DNA of 64,000 bases from Candidatus Brocadia pituitae. GTDB taxonomy: Bacteria; Planctomycetota; Brocadiia; Brocadiales; Brocadiaceae. How positions within the stretch are numbered: the stretch's first letter is position 1; every line of letters starts with the position of its first letter. A program made the translations under genes and the position numbers. Of the stretch, positions 46,212 through 55,191 are shown piece after piece. The notes beneath the pieces are model-generated. The model saw only the letters and a list, made by a program, of their open reading frames with translations, had not been told where the DNA came from and ran no database searches. Location: positions 248,001 through 312,000 of the forward strand of contig AP021856.1 in assembly GCA_017347445.1 (NCBI GenBank), written 5' to 3'.

Positions 46212-46580
46212 ACAAGGCGGTCGCCGGCTCTTGTCTCCTTAGGGAAAGAAGAGCGGGAGGAAAGTCCGAGCTCCACAGGACACGGTGCTCCGTAACGCGG
46301 AGTCCCGGTAACGGGAAGGAAAGTGCAACAGAAAATATACCGTCCCATTTTCCATGGGATAAGGGTGAAATGGCGGGGTCATTGTCGACTTAATGTAAGA
46401 GCCCACCGCTCCGGTGGTGACATCGGAGGCATGGTAAACCCCACCGGGAGAAAGGTTAAATAGGGAGGGATGAAGTGGTCCGCTTCGGTAATACCTCCGG
46501 GTAAACCGTTTGATCTCGCTGGCAACATCGAGACTAGATAAATGACTGTCCACGACAGAACTCGGCTTATGGTCTACTTA
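46207..46580 (+). ncRNA. rnpB: RNase P RNA, bacterial class A
   Basis: The catalytic RNA of RNase P, which trims tRNA 5' ends. P1 is formed by AAGTAGAC (46207-46214) and GTCTACTT (46572-46579). The conserved core GGAGGAAAGTCCGAGCTCC is at 46257-46275, and its P4 partner with ACAGAACTCGGCTTA ends near 46570. Further universal pieces such as GGTAACGGG and GGTAAACCCC are present. Length (about 374) is normal. The 5' boundary is inferred from P1 pairing and overlaps the preceding coding sequence. Confidence 0.95.
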
Positions 46581-46629
46581 AAAGCAAAAACCCCTCCGGG
46601 ATGCTGCTTCTGGAGGGGTTTTGCTTTTA
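46581..46629 (+). terminator. Rho-independent terminator after rnpB
   Basis: AAAGCAAAAACCCCTCC pairs with GGAGGGGTTTTGCTTT apart from one bulged base, around a 14-base loop. The stem ends in a T-rich strand immediately after the RNA. Confidence 0.9.
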
Positions 46630-46636
46630 CGGCGAT

Positions 46637-46729
46637 TTATTTCTTTTTCCCCTTTGATCCGATTTCTTTCTTTCCTGGTTCGTCCTTCTTTTTTCCACCG
46701 GGATTATGTTTCGCACATGTCGTACACAT
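46637..46729 (-). CDS. Putative 30-residue Cys/Lys-rich microprotein
   Basis: A very short frame, with a CTTCAKH segment (CxxC pair) after the start methionine, then a Gly-Lys-rich basic tail (GGKKKDEPGKK, ending SKGKKK). A strong AGGAAGAGGGGGA ribosome site lies at the right distance, which is the main reason for listing it. It faces the rnpB terminator on the opposite strand. The composition suggests a nucleic-acid-binding or metal-binding microprotein, but no family is recognised and expression is unproven. Confidence 0.4.
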   Translation of the reverse strand: MCTTCAKHNPGGKKKDEPGKKEIGSKGKKK

Positions 46730-46799
46730 ATATATCCCCCTCTTCCTGTAAAAAAATGTAATGCCTGAAATAAAATACAATTCTCATAAATTTTTACTG

Positions 46800-47375
46800 T
46801 CAGATTTGATGATGGATCGATTCTACCGCGGACATACCTCTTTCCAGCGCTTGCTTATTGATGGCAAATAAATCTCCTTTTTTTCCTTTCAGCATCTCTT
46901 GTAACTGCTTCAAAATAAGCTCTGAAGGAAATAACTTTTTAATTGCCAGATAAGCGCCCAGCATGACAATATTTGAAACCAACACATTTCCCAACTTGCT
47001 TGCGATCTCTGTTGCCGGTACATTATAGACTTTTGCATCATGACCATTGTTCGGTTTGATCATGGAGGTATTTAAAAGAAGCAAGCCGCCTGGCTTTAAC
47101 ATGCCCTTAAATTTCTGATAAGAAGGTTGATTCATGACTATCAGGGTATCCGCCTCTTCTATGATTGGTGAAAAAATCTCATCATTTGAGATGACGAGGT
47201 GATAGACTGCTGTTCCCCCCCTTACTTCGGTACCATAGGAAGGAAAATACGTCACCTTTTTTCCATCAACCATTGCCGCCTGTGCAAGCAATTTTCCCAG
47301 CAGCATCATGCCCTGTCCGCCAAAACCGGCTAGGACGATTCTTTCCGTTATATTTGTGGCTACATGATTATTCAC
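46800..47375 (-). CDS. korC: 2-oxoacid:ferredoxin oxidoreductase, gamma subunit
   Basis: 191-residue gamma subunit (POR_C domain), with FGGQGMMLLGKLLAQAA at the N-terminus and the family block SYGTEVRGGTAVYHL. It completes the four-gene oxidoreductase with the alpha, beta and ferredoxin subunits just upstream. Its start overlaps the beta-subunit stop by four bases. The complex reversibly links a 2-oxoacid and CoA to an acyl-CoA, CO2 and reduced ferredoxin. Subunit order and sequence suit 2-oxoglutarate or branched-chain 2-oxoacid types (Kor/Vor). Confidence 0.9.
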   Translation of the reverse strand: MNNHVATNITERIVLAGFGGQGMMLLGKLLAQAAMVDGKKVTYFPSYGTEVRGGTAVYHLVISNDEIFSPIIEEADTLIVMNQPSYQKFKGMLKPGGLLLLNTSMIKPNNGHDAKVYNVPATEIASKLGNVLVSNIVMLGAYLAIKKLFPSELILKQLQEMLKGKKGDLFAINKQALERGMSAVESIHHQI

Positions 47376-48112
47376 GGTTTCCAGTCTTTTATTACTCCGA
47401 GCGGAAAGGTTCTGGACATCTCTTCATCAATATGCTTCATTGCTTCGTTGGCATTCATCCTCCAGTAAATGGGACAAGGAGAGAGAATTTCTATAAGGGA
47501 AAATCCTTTTTTCTCCATCTGTGTCTTAAACCCTCTTTCAAGGGCTTTTTTCGTCTTGCGAACATTTTCCGGTGAAGACAGACTCACACGTTCAAGGTAG
47601 CTACTTCCCCCCAGAACAGCCAGGAGTTCGCATACACGAATGGGATATCCATAGTTCACCAGGTCTCTGCCTGATTGAGTCGTTGCTGTTTTTTGTCCCA
47701 CAAGGGTCGTTGGTGCCATCTGGCCGTTTGTCATACCATAAACGGCATTATTAACAAAGATGAAGGTAACATTCTCACCTCTATTAGCGGCATGAATAAT
47801 CTCCGCTGTCCCGATAGCCGCCAGGTCGCCATCACCCTGGTAGGCAAATACGACATGGTCTGGATGCACCCTCTTAATGCCCGTGGCAACTGCAGGAGGA
47901 CGTCCATGTGCAGCTTCACACATATCAATATCAAGATAGTTATACGCAAGCACGGAACATCCTACCGGCGCTAGTCCGATAGTTTTCCCGCGAATTCCCC
48001 AGGCATCAATGATTTCTGCAATAAGCCTCAGAACGATTCCATGTCCACACCCAGGACAGAAATGTGTTGCTGTATCAATAAATGTTTCCGGTCTTTCATA
48101 TAAAGCCTTCAT
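47372..48112 (-). CDS. korB: 2-oxoacid:ferredoxin oxidoreductase, beta (TPP-binding) subunit
   Basis: 246-residue subunit carrying thiamine diphosphate and a [4Fe-4S] cluster. The N-terminal FCPGCGHGIVLRL supplies two cluster cysteines and an active-site His. GRPPAVATGIKR and the TPP motif GDGDLAAIGTAEIIHAANRG...NNAVYGMTNGQ are standard. The start lies two bases after the alpha-subunit stop. In an autotroph with the Wood-Ljungdahl pathway, this enzyme would mainly carboxylate succinyl-CoA for the incomplete reductive TCA route; that role is inferred. Confidence 0.92.
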   Translation of the reverse strand: MKALYERPETFIDTATHFCPGCGHGIVLRLIAEIIDAWGIRGKTIGLAPVGCSVLAYNYLDIDMCEAAHGRPPAVATGIKRVHPDHVVFAYQGDGDLAAIGTAEIIHAANRGENVTFIFVNNAVYGMTNGQMAPTTLVGQKTATTQSGRDLVNYGYPIRVCELLAVLGGSSYLERVSLSSPENVRKTKKALERGFKTQMEKKGFSLIEILSPCPIYWRMNANEAMKHIDEEMSRTFPLGVIKDWKP

Positions 48113-48114
48113 AA

Positions 48115-49209
48115 TTATCTTACCTCAGCTAATTGTAACAAAGCATCGGCCAGGTTATCTGGTACGATTTCCACAATCTTTTTGATTACTTGTGAAGAGG
48201 TTGGAACTCCTCCGCCCGTCCTTCCGTAAAAATGAACCGGACACCTGCCTTCAACGGCAAGCCTTACATCCTCTACCATCTGCCCCGCACTCATCTCGAC
48301 GGTTAAGATACACTGCACCTTTTCAGATATCTTTCGGATAACCTCTTTGGGGAAAGGCCATAGGGTGATAGGACGTATCAAGCCAACTTTGAATTCAAGC
48401 TTCCTGCTCTTCTTGACAACTTCTGTGCACACCCGGGCAGATGTTCCGTAAGCAACTAATACAACATCGGCTTTATGGGTATTCAGCATTTCATAGCGGA
48501 CTTCGTTATCTTCTATCTCCTTATATTTTTGCTGCAAACGGGCGTTGAACTCTTCCAGTTGCCCCTTCACAGGGTAAAAAGACTTTACAATATTTCTCTT
48601 TCTCCCTTCCGCCCCGGTAAGTGACCAGGTTTTCTTCGGAAAATTCTTTCCGGGTCCTTTCTGAAATTCCACCGGTTCCACTAATTGGCCGATTTGAGCG
48701 TCTCCCAAGATCATAACCGGATTGCGGTAGGTATCGGCAAGGTCAAAAGCATCGTAAACAAGATCTGCCATTTCCTGCACAGAACTTGGCGCAAGCACAA
48801 TGAGGCGATAATCACCGTGTCCGCCGCCTTTAACCGCTTGAAAATAGTCTGCCTGTGATGCTGAGATATCACCCAAACCAGGCCCCCCGCGCTGTATGTT
48901 CACAATGACACACGGCAATTCGCTCCCGGCAAGATAGGAAATTCCCTCTTGTTTCAGACTAATGCCAGGACTCGAAGATGATGTCATTGCACGTCCACCT
49001 GCCGCCGCACTTCCATAGACCATGTTGATGGCAGCAATCTCACTCTCTGCCTGAATAAAGACCCCACCAACCTGCGGCATCCTCATTGACATATAATTGA
49101 TCAGTTCATTCTGAGGAGTAATGGGATACCCATAATAGTATCTGCAACCTGCTACTATTGCTGCCTCCGCAGCGGCCTCATTTCCCGTCATTAACTGTTT
49201 CATTGTCAA
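48115..49209 (-). CDS. korA: 2-oxoacid:ferredoxin oxidoreductase, alpha subunit
   Basis: 364-residue alpha subunit, similar to KorA and VorB. It opens MKQLMTGNEAAAEAAIVAGC and has the family blocks YYYGYPITPQNEL, FIQAESEIAAINMVYGSAAAGGRAMTSSSSPG and QRGGPGLGDISASQAD. It contains the transketolase-like PYR domain and a C-terminal domain (VLVAYGTSARV). Automatic pipelines would likely call it VorB; substrate cannot be fixed from sequence. The [4Fe-4S] delta subunit lies 40 bases upstream. Confidence 0.92.
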   Translation of the reverse strand: MTMKQLMTGNEAAAEAAIVAGCRYYYGYPITPQNELINYMSMRMPQVGGVFIQAESEIAAINMVYGSAAAGGRAMTSSSSPGISLKQEGISYLAGSELPCVIVNIQRGGPGLGDISASQADYFQAVKGGGHGDYRLIVLAPSSVQEMADLVYDAFDLADTYRNPVMILGDAQIGQLVEPVEFQKGPGKNFPKKTWSLTGAEGRKRNIVKSFYPVKGQLEEFNARLQQKYKEIEDNEVRYEMLNTHKADVVLVAYGTSARVCTEVVKKSRKLEFKVGLIRPITLWPFPKEVIRKISEKVQCILTVEMSAGQMVEDVRLAVEGRCPVHFYGRTGGGVPTSSQVIKKIVEIVPDNLADALLQLAEVR

Positions 49210-49249
49210 TATGCCCCTTGTATATAGTCCTTAGAAATAATCTTACCCG

Positions 49250-49453
49250 TTAATGATAAATCTCTATCGCTACATCAGGACACATTATTGCACATTTTTT
49301 ACAGCCGTCACATTCTGCGTCTTCTCTGAATTTAACCGGATGCAAGCCTTGTTCATTTATGGTATCTGATATTACAAACGAGTTGTTATGACATACCGGC
49401 ACACAGAGAAGACACCCCTTACAATAATTCTCTTTTATTTTAATTACGGCCAT
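49250..49453 (-). CDS. korD: 2-oxoacid:ferredoxin oxidoreductase, ferredoxin (delta) subunit
   Basis: 67-residue two-[4Fe-4S] ferredoxin. Both cluster motifs are present: CKGCLLCVPVCH near residue 11 and CDGCKKCAIMCPDVAI near residue 49. It overlaps the nadK 3' end by 14 bases and precedes the alpha-subunit gene, so it is the electron-transfer subunit of the same complex. It is a bacterial-type short delta subunit. Confidence 0.9.
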   Translation of the reverse strand: MAVIKIKENYCKGCLLCVPVCHNNSFVISDTINEQGLHPVKFREDAECDGCKKCAIMCPDVAIEIYH

Positions 49454-50282
49454 AATTCGGTTGCCCTCCCCAATTTAACTTCTCTCGCAACACGCCATAA
49501 AATGTCCTTTCTCCCGTGTCTATCATCTGAACCTCAATGTCTGATCTTTCCACTTTTATCTTATCGCCCATCTCCAGTTCTGTAAAGACCTGACCGTCAA
49601 CCGTAAAACCGGTGCCGGCTAATTGAGATAAAATTTCCATCTCAATCTTCACATTCGCAGAAACTACCAATGGCCGATTGGTAAGTGTATGAGGGCATAT
49701 GGGCACAATAATAAAAGCATGTAAATCAGGTGTTAAAAGCGGCCCCCCAGCAGACAGCGAGTGAGCCGTTGAACCTAATGGAGTTGATATGATCAGTCCA
49801 TCTGACCGGTATGTTGCAACATCCTCCCCGTTAATATTTAATTTTATGGACATCAACCGTGAGAAAGAAGAACGTGAGATCACCGCATCATTAATGCCCA
49901 TGGATTCGTTTATCATAGTTCCTGCACGCTCAACACGGGATAACAGGAGCATCCTTTTACGCACCTGATATTTTCCCGTAAATATTTTTTCTAAAGCGGC
50001 ACACACATTCTTTTCCATAAGCTCTGCCAGGAAACCAAATCTTCCCATATGTACACCTATAATCGGTATTTGATTTTTTCCAAGTCCCCGGCAGGTCGCA
50101 AGAATTGCCCCATCGCCTCCAAACACCACAGCAATTTCCGCTCCCATTTTTTCAATTTTCTTCCCTTTCGACACATCAAGAATTTCAGCAGTTACATGTT
50201 TGTCCAGCCATGGTTTTAAGCCAAAGATCGTATCATGAATCTTTTTTCTACTTAAGTCGCCAAGAACCAGAATTTTTTTCAT
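49440..50282 (-). CDS. nadK: NAD kinase
   Basis: 280-residue enzyme that phosphorylates NAD to NADP. The diacylglycerol-kinase-like fold shows FGGDGAILATCRG (GGDG catalytic motif), GRFGFLAEL, the NDAVISR segment (family NE/D site), and YRSDGLIISTPLGSTAHSLSAGGPL. Length is standard. It starts four bases after the dxs stop and overlaps korD, so it is embedded in a large operon. NADP supply would support the Nfn-type enzyme encoded at 37.5 kb. Confidence 0.95.
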   Translation of the reverse strand: MKKILVLGDLSRKKIHDTIFGLKPWLDKHVTAEILDVSKGKKIEKMGAEIAVVFGGDGAILATCRGLGKNQIPIIGVHMGRFGFLAELMEKNVCAALEKIFTGKYQVRKRMLLLSRVERAGTMINESMGINDAVISRSSFSRLMSIKLNINGEDVATYRSDGLIISTPLGSTAHSLSAGGPLLTPDLHAFIIVPICPHTLTNRPLVVSANVKIEMEILSQLAGTGFTVDGQVFTELEMGDKIKVERSDIEVQMIDTGERTFYGVLREKLNWGGQPNYGRN

Positions 50283-50286
50283 TTGT

Positions 50287-52221
50287 TTAAACGGTCAAAC
50301 GTTGCTTCCCTGATTTGGTAAAAGAACCACGCATATCCATCAAATCAAGCATTGCGATAAATTTCTCAGCAATCCCATTTTCATCTAAGCCAATATTTTT
50401 TAATATCAGATTTCGCGGCCCATGCTCCATAAAACGATCGGGAATGCCTGCGCGTACAATTTTATTAACATTTTCCCCTTCATCCGAAACGAATTCAAGT
50501 ACCGCAGATCCAAAACCACCCATTAGCGCATGGTCTTCTACCGTAAGAATCAATTTGTTATTCCTGACCAACCTTAAAATAAGTTCTTTGTCAAGAGGTT
50601 TCGCAAACCTTGCATTTACCACCGTAACCTCAACTCCTTTTTCACTCAATCTTTCTGCTGCTTGCATGCATCGGTACACCATAGCGCCATAGGCCAGAAG
50701 TACACCATCAGTTCCTTCCCTTAAAATCTCCGCCTTTCCAATTTCAAATTTTTTATACTGCGGGCTGACTTTTTCTTCGGGGATGTCTTCTTTCGGATAT
50801 CGAATCGCCGTGGGCCTACCGGATTCTAAAGCAATCTTCATCATAGACTTTAACTCATTCCCATCCTTTGGCGCCATTAAGACAATCTCAGGCAGATTAC
50901 GAAGATAGGCAATGTCAAATATTCCATTATGCGTCGGGCCGTCATTTCCTACAATTCCTGCCCGATCGAGTGCGAATACAACACCATGCTTTTGTAAACA
51001 AATGTCGTGAAACACCTGATCATAAGCCCTTTGTAAGAATGTCGAATAAATAGCTACCACGGGCTTGAGACCCCCCGCTGATAGTCCATTAGCCAAACCA
51101 ACAGCATGCTGTTCACAAATTCCAACGTCATAGAATCTATCCGGAAATTTTTTACCAAAAGAAACTATGCCAGTTCCATCAGGCATGGCGGCAGTAATGC
51201 CGACCACCTTCGGGTCTATTTTTGCCAGTTCTACAAGGGTATTTCCAAAAACCTTGGTATAAGCAACCTTTTGGGAATCGGGGGATGACGTTTTAATCTT
51301 TCCGTTACACATCTCAAAGTTGCCGGCACTGTGGTATTGTGCCGGATTTTGGTATGCCGGTTCAAAACCCCTACCTTTTTCCGTTATCACATGGAGCAGC
51401 ACGGGCCCATTCAGGTGCTTGACATCATTCAAAGTTTCAGTAAGTATCCGGAAATCATGCCCATCAATTGGCCCGAAATAATTTAAGCCAAGATCTTTAA
51501 ATATTTGACCCGGAACCGTACCTCCCTTTATTAACTCAACAACATGTTCCATTGTCTTCTCAACTGACTTGCCAAGGACAGGAACTACTTTCAATAAATT
51601 ATGGACCTCTTTTCTCATATCCACATAGATTGGGGCTGTCCGGATTTTGTTTAAATATTTCGAGAAAGCGCCAACGGTATTTGAAATAGACATCTCATTG
51701 TCGTTTAATACCACCAGCAATTTTTTTTTCAGATCACCCGCATGGTTCAATGCCTCCAAAGACATTCCCGCCCCGATCGCACCGTCACCTACAACTGCCA
51801 CGACCGATCGCTTTTCCCCAAGAATTGCATCAGCACAAGACATGCCCAGGGCAGACGATATGGCGTCTCCGCTGTGGCCGCAGGTAAATGGATCATACTC
51901 ACTCTCGTTTTTATCAGGGAAACCACTGAGTCCCTTATATTGTCTTAGGGTTGGAAACTTCGATTTTCTACCCGTCAGAATCTTGTGAACATACGCCTGA
52001 TGTCCCACGTCCCACACGATTCTATCTTTCTTAAAATCGAAGCAGTAATGGAGTGCGATGGTTAACTCGACGACACCAAGATTTGATGAAAGGTGTCCGG
52101 GATTTTTCGAAACGACATCCACTATCAATTCGCGGATTTCCGCAGCAAGCTTTGGTAAGTCTTCCAGTCTCAACTTCTTTAAATCTTCCGGATATTCAAT
52201 AGAATCCAATAGTTTACTCAT
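50287..52221 (-). CDS. dxs: 1-deoxy-D-xylulose-5-phosphate synthase
   Basis: 644-residue thiamine-diphosphate enzyme, first step of the non-mevalonate isoprenoid pathway; it also supplies thiazole and pyridoxal precursors. The TPP motif GDGAIGAGMSLEALNHAG...NDNEMSIS is present. Other landmarks are HLSSNLGVVELTIALHY, DVGHQAYVHKILTGR, AMPDGTGIVSFGKKFPDRFYDVGICEQHAVG and the DRAGIVGNDGPTHNG signature. Length is slightly above the 620-residue norm, with a variable C-terminus. It follows xseB in the same operon, a common bacterial arrangement. Confidence 0.97.
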   Translation of the reverse strand: MSKLLDSIEYPEDLKKLRLEDLPKLAAEIRELIVDVVSKNPGHLSSNLGVVELTIALHYCFDFKKDRIVWDVGHQAYVHKILTGRKSKFPTLRQYKGLSGFPDKNESEYDPFTCGHSGDAISSALGMSCADAILGEKRSVVAVVGDGAIGAGMSLEALNHAGDLKKKLLVVLNDNEMSISNTVGAFSKYLNKIRTAPIYVDMRKEVHNLLKVVPVLGKSVEKTMEHVVELIKGGTVPGQIFKDLGLNYFGPIDGHDFRILTETLNDVKHLNGPVLLHVITEKGRGFEPAYQNPAQYHSAGNFEMCNGKIKTSSPDSQKVAYTKVFGNTLVELAKIDPKVVGITAAMPDGTGIVSFGKKFPDRFYDVGICEQHAVGLANGLSAGGLKPVVAIYSTFLQRAYDQVFHDICLQKHGVVFALDRAGIVGNDGPTHNGIFDIAYLRNLPEIVLMAPKDGNELKSMMKIALESGRPTAIRYPKEDIPEEKVSPQYKKFEIGKAEILREGTDGVLLAYGAMVYRCMQAAERLSEKGVEVTVVNARFAKPLDKELILRLVRNNKLILTVEDHALMGGFGSAVLEFVSDEGENVNKIVRAGIPDRFMEHGPRNLILKNIGLDENGIAEKFIAMLDLMDMRGSFTKSGKQRLTV

Positions 52222-52272
52222 GTTTCATCGCATTGTGATACACTGAAAAAGGTTGTAAGGATAAACAACTAG

Positions 52273-52521
52273 CTATTTTGAATTATTATTTTGAGTAGTT
52301 TCTATCTCATAATCTCTCGTACGGAAAACGCCATTTTCATCCTTCACGAGAATTTGAATCTTTTTTTCTGCATCTTCCAACAAGGCAATACACTGCTTAT
52401 AGAGTTTAATACCCTGCTCATATTTTGACAAGGTCTCATCGAGCGGCAAATCTCCTTTTTCAAGACGTTCTACAATATCCTCTAATCCTTTTGCAGCATC
52501 CTCAAATTTTATCTTTGCCAT
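52273..52521 (-). CDS. xseB: Exodeoxyribonuclease VII small subunit
   Basis: 82-residue alpha-helical subunit. The sequence FEDAAKGLEDIVERLEKGDLPLDE and the following EQGIKLYKQC match the family. It associates in several copies with the XseA large subunit to degrade single-stranded DNA. It lies between xseA and dxs, as in many bacteria. Confidence 0.93.
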   Translation of the reverse strand: MAKIKFEDAAKGLEDIVERLEKGDLPLDETLSKYEQGIKLYKQCIALLEDAEKKIQILVKDENGVFRTRDYEIETTQNNNSK

Positions 52522-52649
52522 AAACTATAACAATCCAGAGAAAATACTCCCGTACTATTCTGATGTCCATATTCTTGCAATCTTCCATCGGCATACGGGC
52601 TGTATGCTTTTGCAGTCTGCAATGATGGTAGCGATTTCTTCATACTCGT

Positions 52650-53894
52650 TTACTTTAATACCTCAATGACTGACGACACTACGCTGCCATGGAAAAGGCG
52701 AGTCTTTAATATTTGTCCAGCAGTTAATCCTTCTGTCGACTTGATCAGTTTATCATCCCCTGCTGTGGTAGTAAGTGAATAGCCCCTGCTGAGTACTCGC
52801 AATGGGCTGGTACTATCCAATCGGTTCGCAATGCCAACGAGCCGTTCGCGTTCCAATTGTACTATGTGTTTTCCTGCGGTAACAAGTCGTTGGATCATTT
52901 CATCCAAATTCTGTTGTAAGCGGTATACTTTATCGAATGGTCTTTTCAACGAAAAACTATGCTCAATCCTCAGCAACTTGCTTCTCATTAGCAATATTTT
53001 ATTATACAATGCTTGTGCAAGTCTAGTTTTAATTTTCTCGCATGCATCCTTTATCTGATCGTACCTGGGGACGACCAGCTCACCAGCCTCAGTAGGTGTA
53101 AGCGCTCTCTTGTCTGCAACCAGGTCTGAAATCGTCACATCAATTTCGTGACCCACCGCTGAAACCACAGGAATTCTGGAGGCGAAAATACTGCGTGCGA
53201 CCACTTCTTCGTTAAATGCCCACAAATCCTCCAAGCTGCCGCCCCCTCTTCCCACAATCATTACATCAATGCCTGGGATAGTGTTCAAATCACTGATCGC
53301 CCGCGCAATCTCTTGTGCTGCACCTTCACCCTGCACCTTTACAGGGCAAATGAGGATTTCCACCCTGGCAAAGCGCCTGTTGATTACGTTTATAATGTCT
53401 CTGATTGCAGCGCCCGTTAACGATGTCACCACAGCAATCTTCCGAGGAAGAACAGGAAGTGGCTTTTTATGTGCCGGATCAAATAAGCCTTCCTTTTCGA
53501 GTCGCTCCTTTAATTGCAAAAAAGCCAGTTGTAACGCCCCGATTCCTTTGGGCTCCATGCGTTCAACAACCAGCTGATACTGCCCGCGAGCCTCATAAAC
53601 CGTGACAGAACCAAAGGCCAAGACCTCTAAACCGTCTCGCACCTCGAACTTCAGGCCATTTGCAACAGATTTAAATATGACGGCCTGAAGCTGCGCATGG
53701 GTGTCTTTCAGAGTCAGATACACATGTCCGGATGATGGCCTCTTCACATTCGACAACTCTCCTACGACCCATACATTAAAGAACTCCTGTTCCATTGAAC
53801 CCCGTATCCTTCGGGTAAGTTCAGAAATCGTAAGTATCGTATTTCGGCTTTTTGCCGTATCCAAAAATAAGGGCAGGGGACTGGCGAGATTCAT
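52650..53894 (-). CDS. xseA: Exodeoxyribonuclease VII large subunit
   Basis: 414-residue catalytic subunit. The N-terminal OB fold shows VVGELSNVKRPSSGHVYLTLKD. The catalytic domain carries KIAVVTSLTGAAIRDIINVI, VMIVGRGGGSLEDLWAFNEE and VVSAVGHEIDVTISDLVADKRALTPTEA pieces. A coiled-coil helix and a C-terminal SRGYSLT barrel follow. Its ATG directly abuts the stop of the upstream phosphodiesterase gene. There is a 128-base gap before xseB in which no gene is visible. Confidence 0.96.
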   Translation of the reverse strand: MNLASPLPLFLDTAKSRNTILTISELTRRIRGSMEQEFFNVWVVGELSNVKRPSSGHVYLTLKDTHAQLQAVIFKSVANGLKFEVRDGLEVLAFGSVTVYEARGQYQLVVERMEPKGIGALQLAFLQLKERLEKEGLFDPAHKKPLPVLPRKIAVVTSLTGAAIRDIINVINRRFARVEILICPVKVQGEGAAQEIARAISDLNTIPGIDVMIVGRGGGSLEDLWAFNEEVVARSIFASRIPVVSAVGHEIDVTISDLVADKRALTPTEAGELVVPRYDQIKDACEKIKTRLAQALYNKILLMRSKLLRIEHSFSLKRPFDKVYRLQQNLDEMIQRLVTAGKHIVQLERERLVGIANRLDSTSPLRVLSRGYSLTTTAGDDKLIKSTEGLTAGQILKTRLFHGSVVSSVIEVLK

Positions 53895-54686
53895 TTAATC
53901 GCCCTCTTTAATTTCAATTCTTTTAATGCTCTCTGCATTTCCCGTTTTGCTGTTTACAACGATCTTTACGCCGTTTATCCGCATATCCTTTTCCGCCACA
54001 TCAAATCGCGTAGGCATCTGTGTCACAATTGCCTTTAACACGCACTCAATCTTTCTGCCTAAAACAGACTCATGGGGACCCGTCATCCCTAAATCACTGA
54101 TAAAGGCCGTTCCCTTCGGGAGTATTTTTTCGTCCGCAGTGGACACGTGGGTATGCGTCCCCAGAACGGCGCTTACTTTACCATCCAAATACCACCCCAT
54201 AGCAATCTTTTCTGAGGTCGCTTCCGCATGCATATCGACAAAGATTATCTTCGTTTCCCTTGAAATATTCTTAACAATCTCATCAGACACCCGAAAAGGG
54301 CAATCTATGGGTTTCATAAATACCCGGCCCAACAAATTAATTACTCCAATCGGATTTCCCAATTTGGAATTCTTTACCACATAGCCTTTTCCCATTGCCA
54401 GCGGGGAATAATTCGCCGGCCTGAGCACATCGGTACTGGTTTCCAGCATGGGCAGGATTTCCTTTTTGTCCCATACATGGTCACCGGTAGTTATGACGTC
54501 GATTCCGTAAGAAAGTAATTCTGTGGCTATTTCAGCGGTAATACCTGCTCCGGCTGCAGCATTTTCCCCATTTGCAATACAAAAGTGTATTTCTTCCTTA
54601 TCAATGAATGATTTTAGCTTGTCTTTTAAGATCACACGGCCTGGCTTCCCTACGATATCTCCAATAACGAAGACGTTCGTTTTCAT
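53895..54686 (-). CDS. YmdB-like metallophosphoesterase (TIGR00282 family)
   Basis: 263-residue binuclear metal phosphodiesterase. Metal-binding residues are visible in FVIGDIVGKPGR, ANGENAAAGAGIT, TTGDHVWDKKEI, VDMHAEATSEKIAMGWYLDG and VLGTHTHVSTAD. Bacillus YmdB hydrolyses 2',3'-cyclic nucleotides and affects sporulation and biofilm; here the role is unknown. It overlaps the coaD stop by four bases (ATGA), so it is translationally coupled to coaD. Confidence 0.92.
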   Translation of the reverse strand: MKTNVFVIGDIVGKPGRVILKDKLKSFIDKEEIHFCIANGENAAAGAGITAEIATELLSYGIDVITTGDHVWDKKEILPMLETSTDVLRPANYSPLAMGKGYVVKNSKLGNPIGVINLLGRVFMKPIDCPFRVSDEIVKNISRETKIIFVDMHAEATSEKIAMGWYLDGKVSAVLGTHTHVSTADEKILPKGTAFISDLGMTGPHESVLGRKIECVLKAIVTQMPTRFDVAEKDMRINGVKIVVNSKTGNAESIKRIEIKEGD

Positions 54687-55186
54687 GAAAAATTCTTTCT
54701 ATATGCATGTTTAAATTTCTGCATCAAACGCCTCTCAACACCGGGCGGAACAAATTGGCTCACGCTCCCTCCCAGACTAACGGCTTCCTTAATGAGCGTG
54801 GAATTGAGAAACGAATATTGTTCACTAGTCATTACAAATACAGTCTCCACTTCCCTGTCAAGCACCCGATTCGCCAGCGCCCTCTGAAATTCATATTCAA
54901 AATCAGATACCGTACGTATACCACGTAATATGATATTCGTTTGTTGTTTTTTGAGATAATCTACTAACATTCCGGTAAAACTATCGACCTCAACATTTTG
55001 TAAACCCGCGACCTGCTCCCGAATCATCTCCATGCGTTCCTCTACAGAGAAGAGGGCATCTTTAAACGGATTGCATCCTACCGACACAACTAAGGCATCG
55101 AAAATCATGCTCCCTCTCTGCATCACATCAAGATGCCCGTTGGTAACAGGATCAAACGTTCCGGGATATACTGCCTTTCTCATCAT
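54683..55186 (-). CDS. coaD: Phosphopantetheine adenylyltransferase
   Basis: 167-residue enzyme of coenzyme A synthesis, making dephospho-CoA from 4'-phosphopantetheine and ATP. AVYPGTFDPVTNGHLDVMQRG contains the (T/H)xGH nucleotidyltransferase motif, and the C-terminal STLIKEAVSLGGSVSQFVPPGV is typical. The start at 55186 avoids overlap with lptD; the frame extends to 55201. It lies in the long minus-strand operon between lptD and the YmdB-like gene. CoA demand links it functionally to acetyl-CoA production. Confidence 0.94.
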   Translation of the reverse strand: MMRKAVYPGTFDPVTNGHLDVMQRGSMIFDALVVSVGCNPFKDALFSVEERMEMIREQVAGLQNVEVDSFTGMLVDYLKKQQTNIILRGIRTVSDFEYEFQRALANRVLDREVETVFVMTSEQYSFLNSTLIKEAVSLGGSVSQFVPPGVERRLMQKFKHAYRKNFS

Positions 55187-55191
55187 TCGAT

